A stretch of DNA of 64,000 nucleotides from Pseudomonas sp. HS6 (GTDB lineage Bacteria; Pseudomonadota; Gammaproteobacteria; Pseudomonadales; Pseudomonadaceae), in assembly GCF_023375815.1 (NCBI RefSeq), contig NZ_CP067412.1:4092001-4156000 (forward strand), read 5' to 3'. Shown here piece after piece: positions 28,375 to 37,714 of this stretch (positions are counted from its first letter, which is position 1; every line of letters begins with the position of its first letter). Below the pieces are notes generated by a model. That model saw only the letters and a list, made by a program, of their open reading frames with translations, searched no databases and was not told the origin of the DNA. Made by a program: the position numbers and the translations under genes.

Positions 28375-29745
28375 ATGCAGAAAGAAACCGAAATCAAACT
28401 CCGCGTCAGCCGCGAAACCCTCGCCGCCCTGCGCGAGCACCCTCTCCTGAAAAAACGCAACAAAAGTGGCTGGGAACGCCGTGAGTTGATGAATCAGTAC
28501 TTCGACACGCCCGAGCGTGACCTGGCCCGAGCCAAGGTTGCCCTGCGCCTGCGCAAGGACGGCGAGGAAGTGATTCAGACCCTCAAGACCCGTGGCCAGA
28601 GCGTTGCCGGTCTGTCCGAACGTAACGAGTACGACTGGAATCTGCCCAAAGCCAAGCTCGACGTGAAGAAACTCGACGGCGAATGCTGGCCAGAGTCCCT
28701 CGCCGAGCTGGACAAGAAAACCCTGAAGCCGATCTTCACCACCGATTTCGTCCGCGAGCGCGCCGAGATTGCCTGGGGCCGTGGCAAGACCAAGGTGGTC
28801 ATCGAAGCCGCGCTGGACCTGGGCCACGTGGTGGTCGGCAAACAAAAAGAAGAAATCTGCGAGCTGGAACTGGAACTGCGCGAAGGCGAGCCTGCCGCGC
28901 TGCTGGAACTGGCCGCCGAACTGGCCGAAACCCTGGCCCTGATGCCGTGCGATATCAGCAAAGCCGAGCGCGGCTATCGCCTGTACGACGCCAACAGCTA
29001 CTCGCTGAGCCTGCCGGCGCCGGCCATCACCGCTGAAACCCCGCTGGACGATGCTTTCGCCGCCCTGAGCTGGCACCTGCTCGGCAGCAGCCAGCGCCTG
29101 GCCGAACAGTATCGCTTCAACGGCCACTGGCGCCTGCTGCAGGACTGGGTCGAGAACCTCGCGGAAATGCGCGCCCTGCTCAGCAGCCTCGGCCAGGCCG
29201 CACCGCGTCAGTCGACCCACGACCTGCGCGTTGCGCTGGATGCTTTGCTGGAAGACTGGCGTCCACTTGTACAGGTCGGCATCGAAGACGAAGACGTGCG
29301 CAAAGCCGCGCCGGAGCAGTTCCTCGAAGAACTGGAAGACCCGCGCTGGGGCCTGTTCTCGCTGAACTCGTCGCGCTGGCTGCTGGCCCGCACCTGGGCG
29401 GCCGACCGCAACACCCGTGGCAATCGCCAGGGTGCGGCGCAGTTGGGCAGCTGGTTGCCGCGCCTGCTGGGTGAAGAAGCCACCTCGCTGCAATTGCAGC
29501 GTTATCAGCAGCAGCCGGAAGATCTGGCTGAGCAACTGCCGCGCATCGAGCGCATCCAGGTCTGGTTGCACCACGCGCGCAACGTGCTGGAGATCCCGGA
29601 AATGGATCGTCTGTACGGCGAGCTGAACAAGCTGGCGCAACTGGCCAACGAGCCGACCATCACGGATGAACTGCTCGATGCGCGCAAGCATCAGGCAATC
29701 GCGGTTTACCAGAACCGCGCCTGGAAAATGCTGCTGCGTATGTAA
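28375..29745 (+). CDS. CYTH-CHAD domain protein, probable inorganic triphosphatase
   Basis: 456 aa. The N-terminal CYTH domain carries the hallmark ExExK motif at residues 4-8 (ETEIK), with YFDTPERDLARAKVALRLRK and the later ELELELREG acidic strand. From about residue 215 a CHAD domain follows, a helical region with conserved histidines (STHDLRVALDAL, WLHHARNVLE) that binds polyphosphate. E. coli YgiF of this architecture hydrolyses tripolyphosphate. It is divergent from argE and ends at a long palindrome shared with the converging Lrp gene. Confidence 0.9.
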   Translation: MQKETEIKLRVSRETLAALREHPLLKKRNKSGWERRELMNQYFDTPERDLARAKVALRLRKDGEEVIQTLKTRGQSVAGLSERNEYDWNLPKAKLDVKKLDGECWPESLAELDKKTLKPIFTTDFVRERAEIAWGRGKTKVVIEAALDLGHVVVGKQKEEICELELELREGEPAALLELAAELAETLALMPCDISKAERGYRLYDANSYSLSLPAPAITAETPLDDAFAALSWHLLGSSQRLAEQYRFNGHWRLLQDWVENLAEMRALLSSLGQAAPRQSTHDLRVALDALLEDWRPLVQVGIEDEDVRKAAPEQFLEELEDPRWGLFSLNSSRWLLARTWAADRNTRGNRQGAAQLGSWLPRLLGEEATSLQLQRYQQQPEDLAEQLPRIERIQVWLHHARNVLEIPEMDRLYGELNKLAQLANEPTITDELLDARKHQAIAVYQNRAWKMLLRM

Positions 29746-29751
29746 TCCTCG

Positions 29752-29789
29752 GCTGATGATCGTTCCCTCGCGAGGGAACGATCATCAGC
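29752..29789. terminator. Perfect 38-bp palindrome between converging genes
   Basis: GCTGATGATCGTTCCCTCG (29752-29770) is followed directly by its exact reverse complement (29771-29789). It would form a 19-bp stem. It lies 7 bp after the CYTH-CHAD stop and contains the stop codon of the Lrp-type gene (29785-29787). It lacks a T run, so termination would be unconventional, but it can serve both strands. Confidence 0.65.
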
Positions 29790-30255
29790 GCAGTACCGGC
29801 AGGCTCGTCGTGGACTTGATTTCCGACAGCGCCACAATCGAGTTCACTTCCTGAATCCCCGGCACCAGCGAAAGTTTCTCGAAGAAGAATCGCTCATACG
29901 CCTCGATGTCCGCCGCGACAATCCGCAACAGAAAGTCCACCGCCCCCATCAGCACATAACACTCCAGCACTTCGGGAAAGCCACGAATCGCCTCGGTGAA
30001 TTCGGTGAAGTTCGAACGGCCGTGGGCGTTGAGTTTGATTTCGGCAAAGATCTGCGTGTTCAGGCCGATTTTCTTGCGATCGAGCAACGTCACCTGACCA
30101 CGAATGATCCCCTCCTCCTTCATCCGCTGAATCCGCCGCCAGCAGGGCGACTGCGACAGGCCCACCTGTTCGGCGATCTGTGCGCTGGACAAGGAAGCGT
30201 CCTCTTGCAACAGAGCGAGAATGCGCCGGTCATAGCTGTCCAGCTCACTATGCAT
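29785..30255 (-). CDS. Lrp/AsnC-family transcriptional regulator
   Basis: 156 aa. The N-terminal winged helix-turn-helix (DRRILALLQEDASLSSAQIA, VGLSQSPCWRRIQRMKEEGII) and the C-terminal RAM ligand domain (VLECYVLMGAVDFLLRIVA) are complete. Such regulators respond to amino acids. The 126-bp divergent promoter region contains several TGATC sequences (about 30287-30322) that may be its binding sites. The stop codon lies inside the 38-bp palindrome. Its target is probably the small divergent gene at 30382. Confidence 0.92.
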   Translation of the reverse strand: MHSELDSYDRRILALLQEDASLSSAQIAEQVGLSQSPCWRRIQRMKEEGIIRGQVTLLDRKKIGLNTQIFAEIKLNAHGRSNFTEFTEAIRGFPEVLECYVLMGAVDFLLRIVAADIEAYERFFFEKLSLVPGIQEVNSIVALSEIKSTTSLPVLR

Positions 30256-30381
30256 AAATAATCCTCGAAAAAAGCCAACAGCGAATTGATCTTCCTGATC
30301 AACCGCCTGATCAGCTCATCTTAGACAAGAAATGCCCGGCATCGAATGTAAAAATTCCTCCACTGATTCCGGAGACCTGCC

Positions 30382-30720
30382 ATGCCACACCTCGAAGCCG
30401 TCAACACCCCGGCACCCCGTGCCGATGTGTGGAACGCCAGCAACGCCCATTGCCTTGCGCAGTACCAGATACTGGCCGAGGCCGAGCCGGATTTGCTGGT
30501 GCGGGTGCTGAACCTGTTCGCCTTGCAGTTCCTCACACCGGAACAGGTGAATGTCCAGCGTCTGGACGACCTGCTTTCCATCGACATCGTCATGAGTGGC
30601 CTGAGCTGGCACCGCGCCCAGGTGATCGCGGAAAAACTTCGTAACCTGATCAGCGTCTGCTCGGTGAATCTGCAAAACCCTGATGCGGCGTGGGATGCGC
30701 CCACTCAGGCGGCAGGCTGA
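30382..30720 (+). CDS. Small conserved protein, ACT-like, divergent from lrp gene
   Basis: 112 aa with GGAG upstream of the ATG. The part from about residue 38 (LLVRVLNLFALQFLTPEQVNV, then GLSWHRAQVIAEKLRNLISV) looks like a short beta-alpha-beta ACT-type fold. That fold in other proteins binds amino acids. No catalytic residues are evident. Pairing with an Lrp-family regulator suggests a role in amino-acid sensing or metabolism. The ACT assignment is from general pattern only. Confidence 0.6.
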   Translation: MPHLEAVNTPAPRADVWNASNAHCLAQYQILAEAEPDLLVRVLNLFALQFLTPEQVNVQRLDDLLSIDIVMSGLSWHRAQVIAEKLRNLISVCSVNLQNPDAAWDAPTQAAG

Positions 30721-30810
30721 CAAAAGCGGAAACGCCTTTGTCGGGTAGTGGCCCAACGGACTGCGGGGCCACGACTATCCTTTGCGAACTGTCGTTCAAA
30801 AGGAGCCCGC

Positions 30811-32595
30811 ATGTCCGTTCAACTCGCCACTCAGGACCGCTGGCTGGATCTCAATGATGTATTGCGTGAACTGGTCGCCCAGGGCTTCATCAGCCAGGAT
30901 TCGGCCGAGCACGCGGTGAATGCGCGCCGCCGCCATGCGACCCAGGGGCAGGTGCACCCGCTGGAGTTCATCGCCGGCCAGCAACTGGACGACCTCAGCC
31001 GTCCGGGCAAACACCTGGACCTGGAAAGCCTGACCCTGTGGCTGGCGCAGCAGGCCGGCCAGCCGTACCTGCGGATCGATCCGCTGAAGATCAATGTCGC
31101 CGCCATCATCCCGCTGATGTCCTATGCCTTCGCCCAGCGTCACAAGATCCTCGCGGTGTCGGTCGATCGCGATGCGGTAACCGTGGCCAGCGCCCAGCCT
31201 TACGTCAACGGCTGGGAGGCCGACCTGACCCACGTCCTGAAACTACCGATCAAACGAGTCGTCGCCAATCCGGTGGACATCCAGCGATTCAGCGTCGAGT
31301 TCTTTCGCCTCGCCAAATCGGTCAGTGGCGCCAGCAACGCCGACCAGCCGGGCAGCAACCTCGGCAACTTCGAACAACTGCTCAATCTCGGCGCCAGCGA
31401 TCAGGAGCCGGACGCCAACGACGCGCACATCGTCAACATCGTCGACTGGCTGTTCCAGTACGCCTTTCAGCAACGGGCCAGCGATATCCACATCGAGCCA
31501 CGCCGCGAGCAAGGCACCGTGCGCTTTCGCATCGACGGCGTGCTGCACAACGTCTATCAGTTTCCGCCACAGGTGACGATGGCTATCGTCAGTCGCCTGA
31601 AGAGCCTCGGCAGAATGAACGTTGCCGAGAAACGCAAACCCCAGGACGGCCGGGTCAAGACCAAGACCCCGGACGGCGGCGAAGTCGAGCTACGGTTGTC
31701 GACGCTGCCCACCGCGTTCGGCGAAAAAATGGTGATGCGGATCTTCGACCCGGAAGTACTGCTCAAGGATTTCGATCAGCTCGGGTTTTCCGCCGACGAC
31801 CTGCGCCGCTGGCAGGACATGACCCGCCAGCCCAACGGCATCATTCTGGTCACCGGGCCGACCGGTTCCGGCAAGACCACCACGCTCTATACCACCCTGA
31901 AAAAACTGGCGACTCCGGAAATCAACCTCTGCACCATCGAAGACCCGATCGAGATGGTCGAACCTGCCTTCAACCAGATGCAGGTGCAGCACAATATCGA
32001 CCTGACCTTCGCCGCCGGGGTGCGGGCGCTGATGCGGCAGGACCCGGACATCATCATGATCGGCGAGATCCGCGATCTGGAGACCGCCGAAATGGCGATC
32101 CAGGCCGCGTTGACCGGGCACCTGGTGCTATCGACCCTGCACACCAACGACGCACCGAGCGCCATCAGCCGACTGCTGGAACTCGGCGTGCCGCATTACC
32201 TGATCAAGGCCACGGTGCTCGGGGTCATGGCCCAGCGATTGGTGCGCACGCTGTGCCCGCACTGCAAGGCGCCATTGCCCATTGGCGAAGAAGACTGGCA
32301 AACCCTGACCCGGCCATGGCAGGCGCCGTTGCCGGGCAACGCACAACGGGCCATCGGTTGCCTGGAATGCCGCGACACCGGCTACCGCGGGCGCGCCGGG
32401 GTCTACGAAATCATGCAACTGACCGACAGCCTCAAGACGTTGATCAGCCCCGACACCGATCTGACGGCGATCCGTCGTCAGGCTTTCAAGGAAGGCATGC
32501 GCAGCCTGCGGCTGTCCGGGGCGCAGAAAGTCGCAGCGGGACTGACGACCATTGAGGAAGTGCTGCGGGTGACGCCACAGAGCGAGCAGAAATAG
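30811..32595 (+). CDS. GspE/PilB-type secretion ATPase (orphan)
   Basis: 594 aa from the ATG at 30811, with AAGGAG upstream. An N-terminal N1/N2-type domain spans about residues 15-170. The ATPase has Walker A GPTGSGKTT (349-357), the Asp-box-type CTIEDPIEMVEP, the LMRQDPDIIMIGEIRDLETAE Walker B and the His-box HLVLSTLHTNDA (parts). A CPHC...CLEC zinc motif lies near 475-515. Such hexameric ATPases drive type II secretion or type IV pilus assembly. No other secretion or pilus gene is nearby, so its partner machine is encoded elsewhere or it works with another system. Confidence 0.88.
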   Translation: MSVQLATQDRWLDLNDVLRELVAQGFISQDSAEHAVNARRRHATQGQVHPLEFIAGQQLDDLSRPGKHLDLESLTLWLAQQAGQPYLRIDPLKINVAAIIPLMSYAFAQRHKILAVSVDRDAVTVASAQPYVNGWEADLTHVLKLPIKRVVANPVDIQRFSVEFFRLAKSVSGASNADQPGSNLGNFEQLLNLGASDQEPDANDAHIVNIVDWLFQYAFQQRASDIHIEPRREQGTVRFRIDGVLHNVYQFPPQVTMAIVSRLKSLGRMNVAEKRKPQDGRVKTKTPDGGEVELRLSTLPTAFGEKMVMRIFDPEVLLKDFDQLGFSADDLRRWQDMTRQPNGIILVTGPTGSGKTTTLYTTLKKLATPEINLCTIEDPIEMVEPAFNQMQVQHNIDLTFAAGVRALMRQDPDIIMIGEIRDLETAEMAIQAALTGHLVLSTLHTNDAPSAISRLLELGVPHYLIKATVLGVMAQRLVRTLCPHCKAPLPIGEEDWQTLTRPWQAPLPGNAQRAIGCLECRDTGYRGRAGVYEIMQLTDSLKTLISPDTDLTAIRRQAFKEGMRSLRLSGAQKVAAGLTTIEEVLRVTPQSEQK

Positions 32596-32664
32596 CCCAT
32601 CACGGAACCGGATCGACGAAATGGCGATCCAACCCGTTATTCAACACCAGTGGAGTCACCCATC

Positions 32665-32982
32665 ATGCGTCTCAAACTTGCTGTCGCCACCCTCGCCTTG
32701 CTGTCCCTTCCCGTTGGTTCAGCGATGGCCGACAGCTTTTGGCGTAACGTCATTTCGTCCGGCGCCACCACTGGCTCGACGTACCTGACCTTCAAGGATC
32801 ACAAGCTGATCGTCGCCGCCCAGGATGACGCCGGTAGCTTCGTCGCCAGCGATGGCGGCATCCGTGGCCCGTACCTGGAAGCGGCCATGCAAAAAGTCCG
32901 CGCCGACAACCCGGGCCTGCAGGCCACGGACATGGAACTGGCGAACGCGATCCTGGCGAAGAACGCCGTGGCATCGGAATAA
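32665..32982 (+). CDS. DUF2388-family secreted protein
   Basis: 105 aa from the ATG at 32665, with a signal peptide ending at AMA/D. The core SFWRNVISSGATTGSTYLTF and AAQDDAGSFVASDG is characteristic of DUF2388 proteins, which I know only from pseudomonads and which have no assigned function. The mature protein is expected in the periplasm or outside the cell. It is preceded by the GspE-like gene (69 bp) and followed by a bidirectional terminator. Confidence 0.85.
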   Translation: MRLKLAVATLALLSLPVGSAMADSFWRNVISSGATTGSTYLTFKDHKLIVAAQDDAGSFVASDGGIRGPYLEAAMQKVRADNPGLQATDMELANAILAKNAVASE

Positions 32983-32995
32983 ACCTATCGCCCAC

Positions 32996-33027
32996 AAAAA
33001 TGCCGCTCATTCGAGCGGCATTTTTTT
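32996..33027. terminator. Bidirectional terminator between DUF2388 gene and gcvP
   Basis: AAAAATGCCGCTC and GAGCGGCATTTTTTT form a stem with a 4-nt loop, with A and T runs on the two sides. It serves both converging genes. Confidence 0.85.
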
Positions 33028-33036
33028 GCCCGCCAA

Positions 33037-35910
33037 TCAGCGGTAATCGTCTACCGGCACACATGCGCAGAACAGGTTGCGGTCGCCGTAGACGTTGTCC
33101 ACCCGGTTCACCGCCGGCCAGTACTTGTGCGCCTTGGTGTGCGCATCCGGGGTAATGCCCTGCTCGATACTGTAAGGCCGTTCCCAGACGCCGGTGATAT
33201 CGGCCAGCGTATGCGGCGCGCGCTTGAGCGGGTTGTCCTCGGCCGGCCAGTTGCCGTTCTGCACTTCGGTGATTTCCGCACGGATGCTCAACATGGCGCC
33301 GATGAAGCGGTCCAGCTCAGCCTTGGACTCACTCTCGGTCGGCTCGACCATCAACGTCCCCGGCACCGGGAACGACATGGTCGGTGCATGGAAACCGTAA
33401 TCCACCAGGCGTTTGGCGATGTCTTCCTCACTGATACCGGTCTGCGCTTTCAGCGGCCGCAGATCCAGAATGCACTCGTGGGCCACCCGATCATTGCGCC
33501 CGGTGTAGAGCACGGGAAAGGCGCCGGACAGATGCTGCGCCAGGTAATTCGCCGCGAGGATCGCCACTTCGCTGGCGTCCGCCAGTTGCGGCCCCATCAT
33601 GGCGATGTACATCCAACTGATCGGCAAAATGCTCGCACTGCCCCAGGGCGCTGCGCTCACTGCACCGTTCTGCGGTTGCGGCCCGTCGATCGGCACCACC
33701 GGGTGATTGGCGACGAACGGCGCCAGATGCGCGCGAATGCCGATCGGCCCCATACCCGGCCCGCCTCCGCCGTGGGGAATGCAGAAGGTCTTGTGCAGGT
33801 TCATGTGCGACACGTCAGCGCCGATGTCCGCCGGCCGCGCCAGCCCGACCTGGGCATTGAGGTTGGCGCCATCCATGTACACCTGACCGCCGTGCTTGTG
33901 GATCACTTCGCAGATTTCGCTGATGCCCTCCTCGTACACGCCGTGGGTCGACGGATACGTCGCCATCAGGCACGACAGCTTGTCCCCGGCCTCGGACGCC
34001 TTGGTTTTCAAATCCTCCAGATCGACGTTGCCCGCTTCGTCGCACCCGACGATCACCACTCGCATCCCGGCCATCTGCGCCGAGGCCGGGTTGGTGCCGT
34101 GAGCCGAGGACGGGATCAGGCAGATGTCGCGCCCGCCCTGATGGCGACTCTCGTGATATTTGCGGATCGCCAGCAACCCAGCGTATTCGCCCTGGGCACC
34201 TGAATTGGGCTGCATGCAGATCGCATCGAATCCGGTGATCGCGCACAGCCAGCGTTCCAGCTCTTCGATCATCAGCGTGTAACCAACGGCCTGTTCCCGA
34301 GGCACGAAGGGGTGCAGGTTGGCGAATTGCGGCCAGGTAATCGGGATCATTTCGCTGGTGGCATTAAGTTTCATGGTGCAGGAACCCAGCGGAATCATCG
34401 ACTGGTTGAGCGCCAGATCCTTGTTCTCCAGCTGCTTGAGGTAGCGCAGCATCTCGGTTTCGCTGTGATGGGCGTTGAACACCGGGTGTCGCAGATAGGG
34501 TGAGCTGCGCAGCAGCGTGTCCGGGATTCCGGATGCAAGCGCTTCAGCGTCGAGTTCTTCGACGTTCAGTCCATGATCGACGCCCAGCAACACGTCGAAC
34601 AGTTTGCCGACGGTGCTCTCGTCACAGGTTTCATCGAGGCTCAGGCCCAAGTGGCCGCGACCGAGAATGCGCAGGTTGATCTGCGCAGCCTGAGCGCTTT
34701 CGATGATCGCCGTTTGTGCGCCGCCCACGTCCAGGGTCAGCGTGTCGAAAAAGTGCTGGTTGATGCGCTTGATACCGTGACGCTCGAGGCCGGCAGCGAG
34801 GATGCAGGTCAGCCGATGGACTCGCTGGGCAATTCGTTTCAGCCCTTGCGGCCCATGATAGACCGCATAAAAACTGGCAATGTTGGCCAACAACACCTGG
34901 GCGGTGCAGATGTTCGAATTGGCCTTCTCCCGGCGAATGTGCTGCTCGCGGGTTTGCAGGGCCATGCGCAGCGCAACATTGCCGCGCGCGTCTTTCGAGA
35001 CGCCGATGATCCGCCCGGGAATCGCCCGTTTGTACTCTTCGCGACTGGCGAAAAACGCCGCGTGCGGCCCGCCGTAACCCATCGGCACACCGAAGCGCTG
35101 TGAAGAGCCGAACACCACATCGGCGCCCAGTTCACCCGGTGGCGTCAGCAACAACAGACTCAGCAGATCAGCCGCCACACAGGCCAGCGCCTGTTGCGCA
35201 TGCAGGTGATCGATCAACGGACGCAGGTCGCGGACCTCGCCGTGGGTGTCGGGGTATTGCAGCAATGCGCCGAACACCTGGTGCTGCTTCAAGTTATCCA
35301 CAGCGTCGATGATCAGCTCGAAGCCGAAGCCTTCGGCGCGGGTCTGCACCACGGAAATAGTCTGGGGATGACAGTTTTCGTCGACGAAAAACAGATTGCT
35401 CTTTGACTTCGCCACGCGTTTGGCCAGCGCCATGGCCTCGGCGGCCGCAGTGGCTTCGTCGAGCAACGAGGCGTTGGCCAGCTCAAGACCGGTCAGGTCG
35501 ATTGTCAGTTGCTGAAAGTTGAGCAACGCTTCGAGCCGGCCCTGTGCGATCTCCGGTTGATACGGCGTGTAAGCGGTGTACCAGCCGGGATTTTCCAGCA
35601 CGTTGCGCAAAATGACCGTCGGTGTGAGGGTGCCGTGGTAACCCATGCCGATCAGGCTGGTCCAGACCTGGTTCTGTGCGGCGTACCCGCGCAGTTTCGC
35701 CAAGGCCGCCTGCTCGTCCAGCGCGGGCGGCAGGTCCAGTTCGCGGTTGAGGCGGATGGCGGGCGGGACGGTCTGCTCGATCAGTTCGATCCGGCTGCCC
35801 AGACCCAGGCTGTCGAGCATCGCCTGCTGCTCGGCGGCATCGGGCCCGAGGTGACGGCGCAGGAAGGCATGGGGGTCGCGTAACTGGCTCAAGGATGGCA
35901 ACTGGGACAT
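33037..35910 (-). CDS. gcvP: Glycine dehydrogenase (P-protein) GcvP
   Basis: 957 aa, a full-length fused P-protein. The PLP-lysine site is in [20 protein letters not shown]. Other conserved blocks are FIPHTPY-type [30 protein letters not shown] and [12 protein letters not shown]. It decarboxylates glycine and passes the aminomethyl group to the lipoyl arm of GcvH. An unrelated aminotransferase gene lies between it and gcvH/gcvT on the other strand, so gcvP needs its own promoter in 35911-36066. No glycine riboswitch was recognised there. Confidence 0.97.
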   Translation of the reverse strand: MSQLPSLSQLRDPHAFLRRHLGPDAAEQQAMLDSLGLGSRIELIEQTVPPAIRLNRELDLPPALDEQAALAKLRGYAAQNQVWTSLIGMGYHGTLTPTVILRNVLENPGWYTAYTPYQPEIAQGRLEALLNFQQLTIDLTGLELANASLLDEATAAAEAMALAKRVAKSKSNLFFVDENCHPQTISVVQTRAEGFGFELIIDAVDNLKQHQVFGALLQYPDTHGEVRDLRPLIDHLHAQQALACVAADLLSLLLLTPPGELGADVVFGSSQRFGVPMGYGGPHAAFFASREEYKRAIPGRIIGVSKDARGNVALRMALQTREQHIRREKANSNICTAQVLLANIASFYAVYHGPQGLKRIAQRVHRLTCILAAGLERHGIKRINQHFFDTLTLDVGGAQTAIIESAQAAQINLRILGRGHLGLSLDETCDESTVGKLFDVLLGVDHGLNVEELDAEALASGIPDTLLRSSPYLRHPVFNAHHSETEMLRYLKQLENKDLALNQSMIPLGSCTMKLNATSEMIPITWPQFANLHPFVPREQAVGYTLMIEELERWLCAITGFDAICMQPNSGAQGEYAGLLAIRKYHESRHQGGRDICLIPSSAHGTNPASAQMAGMRVVIVGCDEAGNVDLEDLKTKASEAGDKLSCLMATYPSTHGVYEEGISEICEVIHKHGGQVYMDGANLNAQVGLARPADIGADVSHMNLHKTFCIPHGGGGPGMGPIGIRAHLAPFVANHPVVPIDGPQPQNGAVSAAPWGSASILPISWMYIAMMGPQLADASEVAILAANYLAQHLSGAFPVLYTGRNDRVAHECILDLRPLKAQTGISEEDIAKRLVDYGFHAPTMSFPVPGTLMVEPTESESKAELDRFIGAMLSIRAEITEVQNGNWPAEDNPLKRAPHTLADITGVWERPYSIEQGITPDAHTKAHKYWPAVNRVDNVYGDRNLFCACVPVDDYR

Positions 35911-36066
35911 GACGGGCTCTCTCTTGGCTGGCGCTCGGCGTCAATGCAACACGGTCAAACCAGCATAGCAGTGGATACCATCGCGGACGGCTTGGCGGCG
36001 GGTGGCCAGACGGGGCATGCTGTGGCACCTGCAACACGCGCCCAACCCTCGGATGATCGAATCCTC

Positions 36067-37209
36067 ATGAGCCAACTGCCGTTTCTACCGTTTTCCAAAC
36101 CTGTCATCGATGAAGCCACCATTGCCGCCGTCGGTGATGTCCTGCGTTCCGGCTGGATCACCAGCGGGCCGAAGGTCCAGGCCTTCGAGGCGCAACTGTC
36201 GGAATATTTCGGCGGGCGCCCGGTACGCACGTTCAACTCCGGCACCTGCACCATGGAAATCGCCCTGCGCATCGCCGGCATCGGCCCGGGGGAAGAAGTG
36301 ATCACCACGCCGATTTCCTGGGTGGCCACGGCCAACGTGATTCTTGAGGTGGGGGCCACTCCGGTGTTCGCCGACATCGATCCGGTCACCCGCAACATCG
36401 ACCTGGACCGACTGGAAGCGGCCATCACCCCGCGCACCAAAGCCGTCATTCCGGTCTACCTCGCCGGGCTGCCGGTGGACATGGAGCGCCTGTACGCCAT
36501 CGCCAAAAAACACAACCTGCGCATCGTCGAAGATGCCGCCCAAGCACTCGGTTCGAGCTGGAACGGCCAGCGCATCGGCGCCACCGGCGATTTCGTGTCG
36601 TTCAGCTTCCAGGCCAACAAAAACGTGACCTGTTCCGAAGGCGGATGCCTGGTGCTGAACACGCCCGAGGAGGCGCGTCTGGCAGAGAAATATCGCCTGC
36701 AAGGCGTCACCCGTACCGGGTTCGACGGGCTGGATGTCGATGTGCTGGGCGGCAAGTTCAACATGACCGACGTCGCAGCGACCATCGGCCTCGGCCAGTT
36801 CGCTCACATCGAAACCCTGACCGCCCATCGTCAGGAACTGGCTCGCCATTACTTCAAATGCTTTGGCGACGACTTCGAAGCCACGTACGGTGCGCAACTG
36901 CCGCCAGCGGACTTCACCAACAGCAACTGGCACCTGTTCCAGCTGGTGTTACCGGAGCGCCAGGACGGCTTGCCGGCGCGGGCCACGTTCATGGAACAGA
37001 TGCAGGCGCTGGGCATCGGCATCGGTTATCACTACCCGCCGATCCACCTGCTGAGCCTGTACCGCGAGCGCGGCTTCAAGGAAGGGATGTTGCCGGTGGC
37101 CGAGCGCGTCGGACGACTGATTGTGTCGTTGCCGATGTTCACGACCATGACCAAAGCAGATGTCGAGCGCTCGGTGGCAGCGGTCAAAGCAGTGTTGGGC
37201 AACGCCTGA
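36067..37209 (+). CDS. DegT/DnrJ/EryC1-family PLP aminotransferase
   Basis: 380 aa from the ATG at 36067. The family start (FLPFSKPVIDEATIAAVGDVLRSGW, in part), FNSGTCTMEIAL, VIPVYLAGLP, VEDAAQALGS and the Schiff-base Lys185 in FSFQANKNVTCSEGG are clear. These enzymes aminate keto-sugars for surface polysaccharides or antibiotics, as ArnB does for lipid A. No sugar-pathway partner is next to it, so the substrate is unknown. It stands alone on the plus strand between gcvP and gcvH, with a terminator after it. Confidence 0.9.
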   Translation: MSQLPFLPFSKPVIDEATIAAVGDVLRSGWITSGPKVQAFEAQLSEYFGGRPVRTFNSGTCTMEIALRIAGIGPGEEVITTPISWVATANVILEVGATPVFADIDPVTRNIDLDRLEAAITPRTKAVIPVYLAGLPVDMERLYAIAKKHNLRIVEDAAQALGSSWNGQRIGATGDFVSFSFQANKNVTCSEGGCLVLNTPEEARLAEKYRLQGVTRTGFDGLDVDVLGGKFNMTDVAATIGLGQFAHIETLTAHRQELARHYFKCFGDDFEATYGAQLPPADFTNSNWHLFQLVLPERQDGLPARATFMEQMQALGIGIGYHYPPIHLLSLYRERGFKEGMLPVAERVGRLIVSLPMFTTMTKADVERSVAAVKAVLGNA

Positions 37210-37240
37210 CCCATCCCCGATAAAAAGCTGCACGCACAAA

Positions 37241-37264
37241 AAAGCCCCGACGGATCGGGGCTTT
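37241..37264. terminator. Bidirectional terminator between DegT gene and gcvH
   Basis: AAAGCCCCGA (37241-37250) pairs with TCGGGGCTTT (37255-37264), with an A run on the left. It separates two converging genes and would stop gcvTH transcripts before gcvP. Confidence 0.8.
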
Positions 37265-37281
37265 GCGGTGTTGCGTGAAGC

Positions 37282-37665
37282 TTATTCGCCGATGGCGGCC
37301 TTGTAGGCGGCAGCGTCGAGCAGCTTGTCCAGCTCGGCCTTGTCGCTTGGCTTGAGCTTGAAGATCCACGCGGCGTACGGATCGTTGTTCAGTTCTTCCG
37401 GCGAGTCGGCCAGCTCTTCGTTGACCGCTATCACTTCGCCGCCGACCGGGGAGTAGATGTCGGAAGCGGCCTTCACCGACTCGACAACACCGGCAGCATC
37501 ACCGGCAGCAAACACCTTGCCGACTTCGGCCAGTTCAACGAACACCACATCACCCAACGCTTCCTGGGCGTGATCGCTGATGCCCACGGTGACGGTGCCG
37601 TCGGCTTCCAGGCGTGCCCATTCATGACTTTCGGCAAAACGCAGGTCGGCGGGGATATTGCTCAT
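37282..37665 (-). CDS. gcvH: Glycine cleavage system H protein GcvH
   Basis: 127 aa. The lipoyl-lysine is Lys65 in [15 protein letters not shown]. The end of the protein ([14 protein letters not shown]) matches the family. H-protein carries the aminomethyl group from GcvP to GcvT. It lies 49 bp downstream of gcvT, in one transcript. Confidence 0.97.
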   Translation of the reverse strand: MSNIPADLRFAESHEWARLEADGTVTVGISDHAQEALGDVVFVELAEVGKVFAAGDAAGVVESVKAASDIYSPVGGEVIAVNEELADSPEELNNDPYAAWIFKLKPSDKAELDKLLDAAAYKAAIGE

Positions 37666-37714
37666 GTTCTGTGTCCTCAGGAAATAGGTCAGCGGTCGTG
37701 CCCGCCGGAAAAGG

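Noticed and set aside
28249..29691. A 480-codon minus-strand frame opposite the CYTH-CHAD gene
   Set aside because: The plus-strand gene has an intact ExExK motif and CHAD histidines; the antisense frame has no features.
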